From NCBI GenBank assembly GCA_017306865.1, contig JAFKHH010000019.1, positions 62,001 through 126,000 on the forward strand: DNA of 64,000 bases, given 5' to 3'. Positions 54,669 to 64,000 of the stretch are shown here, one piece after another (position 1 is the first letter of the stretch; each line of letters opens with the position of its first letter). The DNA comes from Filimonas sp. (GTDB lineage Bacteria; Bacteroidota; Bacteroidia; Chitinophagales; Chitinophagaceae). Both the position numbers and the translations under genes were made by a program. A model generated the notes under the pieces. That model was given only the letters and a program-made list of their open reading frames with translations. It had not been told where the DNA came from and ran no database searches.

Positions 54669-57600
54669 TTAAAAACCAACGTTGAGTCCGAGGGTGAAAG
54701 TGCGTGGTTTAGGATATTGATAAAACTCAATATTCTGTCCAAACGGCGGACCGCCAGCGCTGTTCCAGGATACACTCTGCGGGTCATATCCTTTATAACT
54801 GCTTGATGTAAGTACAAAAAGATTTTGTGCGCTCACATAAAAACGTGCACGTTTGATCTTTAAAGCAGAAAGCACGTTGTTGCTTAACGCGTATGACAAA
54901 ACAATATTCCGTCCGCGAAGAAATGATCCGTCTGCTACCCAGTGGCTGTCAAACCGTGCGCTTTGTCCTGCATCCGGCGCAAAACGTAATTCCTGTATAG
55001 CCGTGTTCTGATGCTGTGGTGTCCATGCATCCAGTACGGTAGTCAGCGAGTTGCTGTATCCTGTTCTGTCTTCTGAGGAGAATAAAAATGCCTGTACGAT
55101 CTTGGCGCCCGTAGCATATTGCAGGTCTACGAGTAAACTCCAATTGCCATAGCGGAAGGTGTTTGAAAAACTTCCTGTCCAGTCCGGCGTATTTTTACCG
55201 AGTATGCGTTTGTTTGTGCTTTCACGCTCTTCACCAGGCTTGTAAGGGAATGAAGGATTTTGCGCCAGTTGTTTTGCAACGTCATCTGTGCTCCATGTAC
55301 CCATTCTTTCATATCCCCATAACGATCCCATTGATTGCCCTACACGCAGAATGGTAAAGCCATCTGTCACCGGCCCCCAATACGGACCGGGAAATATATC
55401 TTCATTATTAGCGCCCAGCTTCAGCACTGTGTTCTTATTATAGTTAGCTGTAAGTGTTGATGTCCATGAGAAGCGCTGTGTTTCTATGTTGTGGGAAGTA
55501 ATGGCGATGTCAACTCCTTTGTTGGAAACGGAACCTATGTTTGACAATACACCACTAAAGCCTGTTGACTGCGGCAATGGCTTATTCAGCAACAGGTCTG
55601 TTGTTTTCTTATAATAATAATCCGCTTCAATGCTAATGCGGTTGTGCAGCAATTGCATTTCGAAACCGATATCGGTCTGCGCTGTTTTTTCCCATTTCAG
55701 GTCAGGATTTGGAAACCGTTGCACGTTTGCCGTACCTACGCGTGCCCCATTGATGAGCGTAGTAGAACTGCCTATGGTGGAGAGTGATTGATAAGAACCT
55801 ATTTCAGTATTGCCGGTAACACCATAGCTGGCGCGCAATTTCAAAAAGTTGATAGCGGGCACAGCCTGCATAAATGATTCTTTAGAAACAATCCATCCTG
55901 CACCTACGGAAGGAAAACTTCCGTATTTATTAGCTGCACCAAAACGGGATGATCCGTCAATACGCTCTGTTAGTGTCAGCAGGTATTTATCGTTCCAGTT
56001 ATAACCTACTCTTGCAAAGTAAGAGTTGATGGCCCATTTGTCATACGAGCTTACGGGTGATTGTGGCTGTGCGCCTGCACCCAGGTTGTACTGGCGATAG
56101 TAATCGTCTGCAAAGTATTGGGACGAGCCTTGTACGTTGCGGTCTATGCGCTCCTGCCAGCTTGCACCTGCAACAACATTTAGCTGATGTCCGCCACGGA
56201 ATTTCTTGTGATAGGTAAGGTAGTTTTCCTGCTGCCAGTACCTGTATTGTTCACTTGTAATAGATGCCACACCTTTTTCATCGGCAGAGAGATTGAGTAA
56301 CGTAGATGGTGAATAGTAATCATACAATACGTCCTGGAAGTCCACACCCAGTTGTGTTTTGAAGTCGAGGTCTTTGGTTATATGAAAATTAAAAAATGTA
56401 TTGCCGAATAATTGTGTACGTGTATTGAGACGTGTTTGCGACTCCAATACTTTAGCCGGGTTTTCTGCTGCATCCAGGAAAGCAAAGGTTGGTGATACCT
56501 GGTTGTTTACCCATGAGCCGTCCGGAAATTTGACAGGGAAAATAGAAGGCATTTCGATCATTGTTCTTGTTGGGGTGTTGCTGCCTGTGGTCGGCTGCAC
56601 TTCATTTTCTTTTGTGTAATTAATCATTGCATTGATACCAAAGTCAAGCCACTTGTTTATAGTAGCATCATGCGTAAGACGTACGTTGAACCTGCGCAGG
56701 TCTGAGTTGAGCATAATGCCTTGGTTGTAGCTATAGTTGAAGAAAACACCCGTAGCGCTGTTCTCCCCTTTTGTCTGAATGCTAAGCTGGTGATTGTTGG
56801 ATATGGCTGTGCGTGTGGATGCTTCCTGCCAGTTGGTGTTGTAAATAGGCGACCCGTCTGCATTAAAAAGTCTTCTGTCAGATAGGTCAAGCGTTCGTGG
56901 TGCCGCACCCCATTTGGGATTGTTTGCCATGCCTTTTCGCAACACGTCAAGCCATTGTGTAGAATTCAATACGGATATTTCTCGCGCCAGTTTTCCTATG
57001 CTCACCGAGGCATCATAGGAAACAGTGGTACCACGTTTGTCTCCGCCTCTTTTTGTGGTGATCAGGATAACACCATTAGACCCGCGCGCGCCATAGATAG
57101 CAGCAGCAGAGGCATCTTTCAATACTTCCACATTCTGTATATCATAAGGATTTAAAAATTGAATGTTTTCCAGTGCTACGCCATCCACAATGTATAGCGG
57201 GTTGGTAGAAGAATTGATGGAGCCGATACCACGGATAACCACAGAAGCGAGCCCGCCCGGCGCACCAGAGTTGAGTGAAATGTCTACACCAGCTACGCGC
57301 CCCTGCAACCCTTCCAACGCATTGGTAACGGGCTGGGCCAGCAGGTCTGCGGCTTTTACAGAACTTACAGCGCCGGTAACATCCGATTTGCGTGCTTTAC
57401 CGTAGCCGATTACAACGACAGATTCGTTGGCCTGCCATGCAGTATATAGGGTAACAAGGCTGGCATCTTTTACCAACACTTCGCGTGTGGTATAGCCAAC
57501 AAAAGAAAATACAAGTGAGCGGTATGTAGCCGTACCGGAAATAACATATTGTCCTTTATCATCTGTTGAGGCCAGTTGCCTGCCGTTCGGCGCAGCTATG

Positions 57601-57716
57601 GATACACCAGGCAATGCCTGGCCGGTAGAGTCTACCACCCGTCCCCTTATTTCACTTTGCCGGGCGCTGACTTTAAAGCAAACCAGCAATAAAAAGATTA
57701 TGAGTACTTTTCTCAT
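54669..57716 (-). CDS. SusC/RagA-type TonB receptor without STN domain
   Basis: A 1015-residue receptor with a signal peptide, a carboxypeptidase-regulatory domain (IRGRVVDSTGQALPGVSIAA), a TonB-box-like VVVIGYGKARKSDVTGAV, a plug (NALEGLQGRVAGVDISLNSG, VVIRGIGSINSSTNPLYIVD), and the SusC signature EVLKDASAAAIYGARGSNGV followed by ILITTKRGG; the barrel ends TFTLGLNVGF. It lacks the STN domain of its counterpart at 46267-50010, so it is not expected to signal through FecR, and no sigma/FecR genes adjoin it. It leads the pair with SusD and imports the oligosaccharide. Confidence 0.94.
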   Translation of the reverse strand: MRKVLIIFLLLVCFKVSARQSEIRGRVVDSTGQALPGVSIAAPNGRQLASTDDKGQYVISGTATYRSLVFSFVGYTTREVLVKDASLVTLYTAWQANESVVVIGYGKARKSDVTGAVSSVKAADLLAQPVTNALEGLQGRVAGVDISLNSGAPGGLASVVIRGIGSINSSTNPLYIVDGVALENIQFLNPYDIQNVEVLKDASAAAIYGARGSNGVILITTKRGGDKRGTTVSYDASVSIGKLAREISVLNSTQWLDVLRKGMANNPKWGAAPRTLDLSDRRLFNADGSPIYNTNWQEASTRTAISNNHQLSIQTKGENSATGVFFNYSYNQGIMLNSDLRRFNVRLTHDATINKWLDFGINAMINYTKENEVQPTTGSNTPTRTMIEMPSIFPVKFPDGSWVNNQVSPTFAFLDAAENPAKVLESQTRLNTRTQLFGNTFFNFHITKDLDFKTQLGVDFQDVLYDYYSPSTLLNLSADEKGVASITSEQYRYWQQENYLTYHKKFRGGHQLNVVAGASWQERIDRNVQGSSQYFADDYYRQYNLGAGAQPQSPVSSYDKWAINSYFARVGYNWNDKYLLTLTERIDGSSRFGAANKYGSFPSVGAGWIVSKESFMQAVPAINFLKLRASYGVTGNTEIGSYQSLSTIGSSTTLINGARVGTANVQRFPNPDLKWEKTAQTDIGFEMQLLHNRISIEADYYYKKTTDLLLNKPLPQSTGFSGVLSNIGSVSNKGVDIAITSHNIETQRFSWTSTLTANYNKNTVLKLGANNEDIFPGPYWGPVTDGFTILRVGQSMGSLWGYERMGTWSTDDVAKQLAQNPSFPYKPGEERESTNKRILGKNTPDWTGSFSNTFRYGNWSLLVDLQYATGAKIVQAFLFSSEDRTGYSNSLTTVLDAWTPQHQNTAIQELRFAPDAGQSARFDSHWVADGSFLRGRNIVLSYALSNNVLSALKIKRARFYVSAQNLFVLTSSSYKGYDPQSVSWNSAGGPPFGQNIEFYQYPKPRTFTLGLNVGF

Positions 57717-58026
57717 CTTTTAAACAATTAGTGTGAAGAAAATTTTGTTTTACAGGCAATACAGTATCTGCTGAGCGGTGCAGTTTGTTTTCACCGTTCA
57801 GTTTATTCAATACCGGTAGCAACACTTTACCATGACGCCTGATGATAAGTGCATCTACCTTTTCTGAATCCTATGTCTTTTACTATTCTTTCTGCTTTTT
57901 TGTCTATGCGGCAATAGTTAGTGATCGGTAATGAAAACAGGAAGCCGTGCAGCAGTTTTCATGCAGCATAAACGATTGGTTTATTTTGTTAATAAAAAGG
58001 GATTGCCAGATTAGCCAACCTTCAAT

Positions 58027-58152
58027 CAATGTCGTTGAATTAACCACAAAGCTCACAATGGTCAGCACAAGGAACACAAAGGCTTACCTTGTGCTCCTTG
58101 TGTAATATCCTGGTGTTCCTTGTGGTTAATTTCTTATTTCAACAACATTGAA
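58027..58152. repeat. Inverted-repeat element, copy 3, overlapping a gene end
   Basis: Begins TCAATGTCGTTGAATTAACC and ends TTTCAACAACATTGA, with CACAAAGCTCACAATGG inside. Its right arm covers the last five codons and stop of the MFS gene (KVQCC then TGA). The 57717-58026 stretch between it and the SusC start shows no gene and should contain the SusC promoter. Confidence 0.8.
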
Positions 58153-59284
58153 CCTTCAATTGCCGTTTAGGAACGATGTATGCCAGCCAGCCCCATAACG
58201 CAAGCACTACCAGGAGTGAAGTTGCCTGGTTTGCATAATCAGCAATCGCACCAATAACGGGTAAGAACAATGCGCCACCGGAAACACCCATGATCAATAA
58301 ACCAGCTACTTCATTTTTGTGCTGTGGCAATTGTTGTAATGCACGGGAGAATAACAAAGGAAAGATATTGGATACGCCCAGCCCCGCGCAAACGATCAGT
58401 AACACGGCCGCATACACATTGGTGGTTAGAATAAGTAGCCCGGCTGATATTATTCCCAGTATTACACTTACTATAAAAAATTTCCTTTCGCTTTCTTTTC
58501 TCATCAGTAAAACACCGGCTAAAGAACCCACCATTCTTGAAATAAAATAAATACTTGTCGCAAGGCTTGCTTTAGCAAGTGACCAACCTGTTTTTTCGAT
58601 AACAAGCTTTGGCAGTATTGTATTTATTCCGACATCTATTCCTACAATACACATAACGCCAATCAGTATTTTTAATAAGACCGGTTCTTTTAACAACGCA
58701 AAACATTGTGCAAATGACACGGATGACTTTGGCGCTTTTTGCTCATATACAGGTGTGGCCATAAGCCAGCAACAATTAATAAGTGTAATGAATACCAGCA
58801 GGGGAAACACCAGTTGCCAGTTTCTTACAGAAGCAGCTACTCCTAACAAAATTGGTCCCAGGAAGGAGGCAACTGACTTAATCAATTGGCCGCCCGTAAG
58901 CCCGCTACCTAATTTATCTGCCGTTATTACATCACTCAGTAGCGCATTCAGCGATACCTGTAAACACACATTGCCAATGCCTAACCCAACAAAGGATAAT
59001 ATAATAAGGGGCAGGTTATAGTGCAGGCATGGTATAAGCAGGCTGATAAACGTTAATGCAAGCCCGAGCAATACTGTCTTTCTTCTTCCTACTTCATTCA
59101 TACGCATACCTACCGGTAATGATACAATGGCAAACCAAACAAATACCATCAGCGGAAGTATGCTTGCCTGCTTATCATTCAGGTGAAAATCTGCTTTTAC
59201 ATAACTGGCTGCCGTACCTACCATATCCACAAAGCCCATGATAAAAAAACCTAAAAAAACCGGCGCCGTTTTCACTTTGCTCAT
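58139..59284 (-). CDS. MFS sugar permease
   Basis: A 381-residue inner-membrane protein with about 12 hydrophobic segments. The cytoplasmic loop after helix 2 has GMRMNEVGRRKTVLLGLALT, an MFS loop motif, and the second half repeats a similar pattern (LMRKESERKFFIV). It is the size of proton-coupled sugar transporters of the FucP/GlcP/NagP kind. It lies 9 bp downstream of the GH38 gene, so it probably imports the released mannose (inference). The C-terminus (QLKVQCC) is encoded by the arm of a repeat element, so the original tail may have been replaced. Confidence 0.85.
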   Translation of the reverse strand: MSKVKTAPVFLGFFIMGFVDMVGTAASYVKADFHLNDKQASILPLMVFVWFAIVSLPVGMRMNEVGRRKTVLLGLALTFISLLIPCLHYNLPLIILSFVGLGIGNVCLQVSLNALLSDVITADKLGSGLTGGQLIKSVASFLGPILLGVAASVRNWQLVFPLLVFITLINCCWLMATPVYEQKAPKSSVSFAQCFALLKEPVLLKILIGVMCIVGIDVGINTILPKLVIEKTGWSLAKASLATSIYFISRMVGSLAGVLLMRKESERKFFIVSVILGIISAGLLILTTNVYAAVLLIVCAGLGVSNIFPLLFSRALQQLPQHKNEVAGLLIMGVSGGALFLPVIGAIADYANQATSLLVVLALWGWLAYIVPKRQLKVQCC

Positions 59285-59293
59285 GTGCTGCTG

Positions 59294-62200
59294 TTATAAT
59301 TTTTCTACCCTTAATGTCACCACTTCCTGCGCGCTTACCGTAAATGTTTTGCCCAGCAGTGCGCCCCGCTGTTCGGACGTATTGCTCTTTGTTGTTTGCC
59401 CTACAGGTTTTGCCCATTGTAGCGACGTAGTAACAGGTGATGATGAAGGATTAAATAAATTGATCAACCATGCTTTTTTATCCTGTGTTGGTTTTAAAGA
59501 CAATACTGTAACCGTTGCATCGGACAACCTGAAAAGAGATGCGTCACGCCTGTCACCTTTTGCCGGTGCAACGATCAGCGGTTCTGCATAGCCGGTAGCA
59601 AAACGTGTTACAGCTACAGGATCATATCCTTTATGCGGCCTTACTACGTATTTAAAAGAAATATGTCCTAACTGGTAAGCCCTGTAATTTGTTTCCCAAT
59701 GATTGTTAAGCGCCCATGAATAAATGGTTGTACCCGGTTCAATTGTCTTGCGCCACACTGCAGGGTTCGTTTGTCCACCCAGCAGGTTTGCAGATATTTC
59801 GCCAATCTCTACCAGTGGTGCATCCGGAGATACCCAGCTTATGCCCCATTGCTCATTTGATACATCTGCCCAGTCCCCTACTTCCAGCCAGTTTTTACAG
59901 GCGCTGGGTAGTTGATCTTTTTCCGGGCGCATAATTGCCATAGGCAACCCCAGCTTTATTTCTCCGCCTGGCACATGGAATGGGAATGCGATATTAAGGC
60001 TCTCTTTTCCTTTTAAATTCGCCCATCCGTAATCTCCGGGATATGGATTTAATTCAGCAGGTTTTTTATCCAGCAGGTTTACAATCTCTACCTGGTCCAA
60101 TCCATTCACCAATCTTATTTCGCGGGAGAATTTTGTACAACCCGGCGCTGTTGCTTCTACCACTAAGGTAGCTAAGACAGGCCCTTGTTCTTTTACACGT
60201 ATAGTTGCGCTGGTTATCTTTTGCAGGCGTGTAACATCGCTTCCTTCCAGGAAAAGATAATCACTCAACCCTTCTCCTTTTGAGGAGTCAACAAACTCGT
60301 TGTTTACCCCTTTGTAGGTGAGGCTATTGATTGCACCTGTACGCGGATTTAATTTTAGCGCAACAATACCATTATCCATTCCTGACTGGTTTGCTTTCAC
60401 ATTATCCGATGCATTTGCAGGCGCTGTTCCTGCAGATAAGAAGAACCTGCGGGAAGCCAAAGGCGGAATATCTTTTGCAACAAATGCAAGCTGCCCGGTT
60501 GACAAACGCTGTGAAGGTTGTATAACGCCATTCGCATCTTTAATAAGGTCCCCGTTAGCATATTCTTTTGCATCCAGCAGTACTAAACCTGTCTGTGCCC
60601 AGGAATGTGTATTGAAAATATCTATTGCTGCGGCTACTTCTTTACCCGGAGTCTGCACCAAAGCTGCCGTTACTAAATTGCGAGAGATGCTATCGGCCTG
60701 CGTGGCATATGCTTTTTTAAACACCCATTGCTCCTGTGTTTTTTGTGTGAGCGGGCGTGTTACACTTTCATCAGCACCCCATGTATGCTCTGAATAAAGA
60801 ATCACATTTTTCCATGCTTCATGAAAGCGCTCTTTCGGATACTGCGCAGGATCTATCATGGCCCATAATGCGCCTGCCTGTGTAAGGCGGGAAGAGGAAT
60901 GACGGTTTTGTGTGGTTTCCAGTGCAGAGGATCCTGCACCATCTTCCCAATAGCCTGTCCAGTCACCGGTTTCTACAGGCAAGTCTTTGCCATACTTTTG
61001 ATCAAACGCCTCAAACGCTTTTGTGGTAGAAGAGATAACAAAATGCGGCCACGCATATTTACTGTTCCAGTCTTTTACAAAATCACAGATAGACATATCG
61101 GGCTCTGCATTATCTCCATGCCCGCTCCAGCGGATGTAGCTGATGTCGTAAGGAAATTTTTTCTCTGCAAGTACGTGCATATAATTATCTACAAACTCGC
61201 GTGTTAAGCCATTGGGTAACCCATGTGACAGCGCATAACCCCTGTATGGTATCCATACCAGTACTTTTTCTTTCCCGGATGGCGACTGCCACCAGAATGG
61301 TTTGTCTTCCCATTTCACCAATATGTCGCCGATGCGGTCAAAATTATTAGGTGCTGCAGAAAAATAACGTATGCCCGCCTGCGCCATTGCAGATACAGTA
61401 CCCCATGTGTAGCCGGGCACATCGCTGATCATGGCGGACTTTACATCCGTGCCAAACTTCGCCGCCAACTGGTTGGAGTAGCTGAAGAGTTGTAATAACT
61501 CTTCGGGCCTGCAAAGGCCTGTGAGTGTATTTACATACATGCCATTTAAAGCCACACTTCCACTTTTTACAGCACCTGCAAACGCCTGTTTGTTCTGCTC
61601 GTTCATCCTGTTCAGAAACAGGTCTGCCGCATACACACCTTCGAGGTTCCATACAAAACGCGCCCCTTCAGGATAATTTTTTGTGCGGTCTGCGTATGCT
61701 ATTCCTTTCAGCAGGTTGTTTATTTGCTTTTGCTCTACCGCAGATTGAATTTCTGTGTAGCCAATATCGTTGTGCGAATGCGGCAGTATATACACGGTCA
61801 TTTGCGGAACGCGTTGTAAGCTTGCAGTAGCGAGAATTGTTTCCCGTGAAGGAACTTCTATTGTAAGATTTACTGTTGAGTCTTTTGTTACAGCCGGGAG
61901 CAGGATCTCTTTTCCACTAACACCCGGCTGTAATTGTATTGTTTGGCTTGCCAGCCCCTGCACTTTTACAGCGGCCACAACTGCATCGCCGGTGTTGAGT
62001 ATCTGCAACCGTACTGGTTGTAACAACTTTCCTTCCTTTCGCTCTATAAAGGCCAGCGCTTTGGTTTCAAGCAGCTCTGTGGATACGCCTACAGTCTGTA
62101 ACATGGCTGTAGCCGGAGCTGAAAAACCAATGTGATCATAAACGATCCAGCTACCTTCTATAGTGGCAATATCTATGCGGTTGTTCCCACTTTTCAGAAA

Positions 62201-62704
62201 GGCTTGCGGTACACTTACAGATGAGCTGACAGGAGCGCCTAACCCGGCATTTCCCCAGATGCTTTTAGCAGCCCCAGCTAATAACTTCTGCTCTATCACA
62301 TGACCATTGACAATGATATGTAACGTTACTTCATGCGGCCCAACATCTGCCAGATCCAACTGTAACTTATAATCGCCGCCAGCAGGTTCTCCTTTTAATG
62401 CAAAAACAATTGTATTTGTATGAACGCTGTTGCCTGCCCAACTATCATCAGGCCCTGGTTGCGCATAAGGCCAGTCTTTTGAAGCATCTGATCGCCCAAC
62501 AATAAAGAATCCGTCTTTGACAAAGCGGACACCACGTGTGGGCAAAAATGCAAATTCATCAAAGCGTTTATCAGCAGCACCTATCTCCCACAGCGTTTTT
62601 CCCTGTTGTTGTTCTTTGTTGTCACCATCTCTTGCAATAGCGTTACATAAAGGCATAAGCGCTATCGCGAGCAAAAATGACCGGCAAGCATTCCGTTTAT
62701 TCAT
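59294..62704 (-). CDS. Glycoside hydrolase family 38 (alpha-mannosidase-like)
   Basis: An 1136-residue secreted enzyme. About 60-290 is a beta-sandwich/galactose-binding-like N-terminal region. The GH38 catalytic domain starts VYILPHSHNDIGYTEIQSAV, with His309-x-His311-x-Asp313 for zinc, and includes GARFVWNLEGVYAADLFL and AMISDVPGYTWGTVSAMAQA, where Asp428 fits the nucleophile position. The C-terminal region is the large beta-domain of GH38 (DNGIVALKLNPRTGAINSLT). It should remove alpha-linked mannose. It starts 423 bp after the isomerase gene ends and is 9 bp ahead of the permease gene. Confidence 0.85.
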   Translation of the reverse strand: MNKRNACRSFLLAIALMPLCNAIARDGDNKEQQQGKTLWEIGAADKRFDEFAFLPTRGVRFVKDGFFIVGRSDASKDWPYAQPGPDDSWAGNSVHTNTIVFALKGEPAGGDYKLQLDLADVGPHEVTLHIIVNGHVIEQKLLAGAAKSIWGNAGLGAPVSSSVSVPQAFLKSGNNRIDIATIEGSWIVYDHIGFSAPATAMLQTVGVSTELLETKALAFIERKEGKLLQPVRLQILNTGDAVVAAVKVQGLASQTIQLQPGVSGKEILLPAVTKDSTVNLTIEVPSRETILATASLQRVPQMTVYILPHSHNDIGYTEIQSAVEQKQINNLLKGIAYADRTKNYPEGARFVWNLEGVYAADLFLNRMNEQNKQAFAGAVKSGSVALNGMYVNTLTGLCRPEELLQLFSYSNQLAAKFGTDVKSAMISDVPGYTWGTVSAMAQAGIRYFSAAPNNFDRIGDILVKWEDKPFWWQSPSGKEKVLVWIPYRGYALSHGLPNGLTREFVDNYMHVLAEKKFPYDISYIRWSGHGDNAEPDMSICDFVKDWNSKYAWPHFVISSTTKAFEAFDQKYGKDLPVETGDWTGYWEDGAGSSALETTQNRHSSSRLTQAGALWAMIDPAQYPKERFHEAWKNVILYSEHTWGADESVTRPLTQKTQEQWVFKKAYATQADSISRNLVTAALVQTPGKEVAAAIDIFNTHSWAQTGLVLLDAKEYANGDLIKDANGVIQPSQRLSTGQLAFVAKDIPPLASRRFFLSAGTAPANASDNVKANQSGMDNGIVALKLNPRTGAINSLTYKGVNNEFVDSSKGEGLSDYLFLEGSDVTRLQKITSATIRVKEQGPVLATLVVEATAPGCTKFSREIRLVNGLDQVEIVNLLDKKPAELNPYPGDYGWANLKGKESLNIAFPFHVPGGEIKLGLPMAIMRPEKDQLPSACKNWLEVGDWADVSNEQWGISWVSPDAPLVEIGEISANLLGGQTNPAVWRKTIEPGTTIYSWALNNHWETNYRAYQLGHISFKYVVRPHKGYDPVAVTRFATGYAEPLIVAPAKGDRRDASLFRLSDATVTVLSLKPTQDKKAWLINLFNPSSSPVTTSLQWAKPVGQTTKSNTSEQRGALLGKTFTVSAQEVVTLRVEKL

Positions 62705-62813
62705 AATCAGTTCGTCTATTTAGTTGTTCTTAATGAGGTTATATTCAATACCAGGTTTCAGATCTTTTTCGTTTTATATCATTATTGTCCGTGTAAAAAT
62801 TTATTTGCTTACT

Positions 62814-63049
62814 CAATTGTAAGCTTTCATTTGTCTACCGACGGTGTTACTTTTTGTCTTGATACAAAAAGTAACCAAAAAAATCAAGGCTCCAGAAAAG
62901 CAGGCTAAAAATTGTCCTGCCCGCCGAAATCCATTGAACTCGCCGCTGACAGCGTAAATAAGTAAATGGCGCCTGGCTCAAACAGCAATGGATTTTTCCG
63001 GCGTTCATGCCAATTTTCTTAACGCAGCTTTTCTGAGGCCACACGTTTC
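62814..63049. repeat. 236-bp structured intergenic element, copy 2
   Basis: Second copy of the element at 52248-52483, in the same orientation. The perfect hairpin lies at 62846-62857 and 62864-62875. Substitutions relative to copy 1 cluster in the central loop (GCGTAAATAAGTAAATGG against GCGTGAGTAGGTAAGTTG). It fills the gap between the isomerase and GH38 genes and could end the isomerase transcript. Confidence 0.85.
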
Positions 63050-63127
63050 TCTTTAAAAAGCTGACAAAGGGAACTCTCCAATTTTAAATCCGTTCTTTTT
63101 CGCCTACAATCCTTTACAGGCAACCAG

Positions 63128-64000
63128 CTATTGACTTTGCTCGGACAACAATGATTTTATATATGCACAGATGACCATTACTGTTTTGTCTGTTGTATTG
63201 GTCAGCTCGAACGACTGTGCAGCAGCAGGTATAATAAATGTTTCTGCAAAGTACATTTCCTTAACACCGCCTACGGATGTACTCAGTTGCACAGCGGTTC
63301 CTTCTACTACCATTAATACACGGCACTTATTATTCGTGGCTAATGTTGCACATCCGCTGTGAGCTGGTAATACAATACGGTCAATGGCATAAAAATGCAA
63401 AGGATGTGTCGGTAGCGACTCTATACGCATTGTATCCGTTTGCTCAATTACTACAGGCCTGCTGATGAGTTCTGCATGTACCGCGTGTCCCTTTCTGTCA
63501 AAATCCAAATTCCTGAACGCGTGTTCTATATTTATGGGACGCATGCCTCCATTCAGATCAGGCCTGTTCCAATCGTACATTTTGAATGTATAGATATAAG
63601 GCGCTGCACTTATTTCCAACACAAGATTACCTCTGCCTGCGCCATGTACTGTCTGATTCGGTATCAGGTATAGCTCGTGTTTTTGTGCAGGTATTTTTTG
63701 TACAAAATTTTCAATAACTACGTTGTGGCCGCCTGCCTGACTTAGCTCCAATTCTTTTCTAAAGTCGTCTACGTTTATGGTATCTGTAAACCCGAGATAT
63801 ACATTTGCCTCTTCCGTACAATCGAGTATGTAATATGTTTCGTCCTGTGTTATGCGCTCACCAAAATGTTCCTGTATATAACCCAGCGACGGATGGCATT
63901 GTATAGAGAGATCACCTCCATCTACTGTATCTAAAAAATCAAATCTTATGGGAAACGCTGTTCCAAAACGTGCTGCGTCATTCCCCAGTATATCTGTAGT
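63128..64000 (-). CDS. Class I mannose-6-phosphate isomerase, N-terminus outside window
   Basis: The frame is open on the minus strand from base 64000 to the stop at 63128; a TTG at 63751 is internal. The visible N-terminal side reads FLDTVDGGDLSIQCHPSLGY followed by IQEHFGERITQDETYYIL, matching the metal-binding Q-x-H and the downstream Glu of class I (ManA-type) isomerases. Then come KHELYLIPNQTVHGAGRGN with the third-metal His and a C-terminal cupin part (RVLMVVEGTAVQLSTSV, FIIPAAAQSFELTN). It converts mannose-6-phosphate to fructose-6-phosphate and so feeds mannose released by the GH38 enzyme into glycolysis. It is an interrupted entry of at least 290 residues. Confidence 0.85.
   Translation of the reverse strand, partial: TTDILGNDAARFGTAFPIRFDFLDTVDGGDLSIQCHPSLGYIQEHFGERITQDETYYILDCTEEANVYLGFTDTINVDDFRKELELSQAGGHNVVIENFVQKIPAQKHELYLIPNQTVHGAGRGNLVLEISAAPYIYTFKMYDWNRPDLNGGMRPINIEHAFRNLDFDRKGHAVHAELISRPVVIEQTDTMRIESLPTHPLHFYAIDRIVLPAHSGCATLATNNKCRVLMVVEGTAVQLSTSVGGVKEMYFAETFIIPAAAQSFELTNTTDKTVMVICAYIKSLLSEQSQ

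Noticed and set aside
58139..59284. Drug efflux function for the MFS protein
   Set aside because: The gene is tightly coupled to a GH38 gene and lies in a mannose-related locus, so sugar import is a better reading.

Overview
The window looks like a chromosomal segment of a Bacteroidota bacterium, most probably a soil or rhizosphere member of the Chitinophagaceae (family-level placement is inference). The signs are three SusC/SusD- or Oar-type TonB receptor operons plus one FecA-type receptor, ECF sigma/FecR pairs, many SPII lipoproteins with a Cys-Lys or Cys-Ser after the lipobox, weak Shine-Dalgarno signals, DUF6010, DUF5117-type metalloprotease and GH38 families, and several intergenic palindromic repeat families. 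No rRNA, tRNA, CRISPR array or transposase was recognised.

Layout. 1-9062: mixed single genes (DinB fragment, class D beta-lactamase, YCII protein, AraC regulator, glycosyltransferase, secreted protein of unknown function, TPR sensor histidine kinase, tandem NTF2-like protein). 9344-10320: about four tandem copies of a ~250-bp non-coding unit. 10359-18140 (minus): a TonB receptor operon with a beta-helix lipoprotein, a beta-propeller lipoprotein and two paralogous secreted metallophosphoesterases, probably for scavenging organic phosphate. 18798-24419 (plus): small repeat protein, then a sigma/FecR/FecA-type trio whose receptor gene is broken by a one-base frameshift. 24981-29746: degenerate receiver protein, two small membrane proteins, AraC regulator, and a large regulatory-domain/serine-hydrolase fusion. 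30337-32862: an isolated A+T-rich gene for an LRR-Roc-COR (Roco) GTPase with an apparent TOPRIM/DUF4435-like C-terminal module; this is the best candidate for an undescribed, possibly defensive, system. 32937-38450 (minus): Crp-type regulator, Oar-like receptor, lipoprotein and glycerophosphodiesterase. 38708-52051 (minus): ECF sigma, FecR, STN-containing SusC, SusD, lipoprotein, two thioredoxin-fold proteins and a zinc metalloprotease, a probable peptide/protein-uptake locus. 53066-64000 (minus): a polysaccharide-utilisation-like locus with SusC, SusD, MFS sugar permease, GH38 alpha-mannosidase and class I mannose-6-phosphate isomerase (cut by the window edge), so probably for mannose-containing glycans.

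How the parts fit. The outer-membrane receptors import oligomers or phosphate esters bound by their lipoproteins; secreted or periplasmic hydrolases release monomers; the sigma/FecR pairs next to STN-bearing receptors would couple substrate binding to transcription. Repeats matter here: a 236-bp structured element occurs twice, a ~125-bp inverted-repeat element occurs three times (one copy supplies the stop codon of the MFS gene), and related 'cacaaagg' phrases occur in the left part. All functional statements come from reading motifs; no database search was run.
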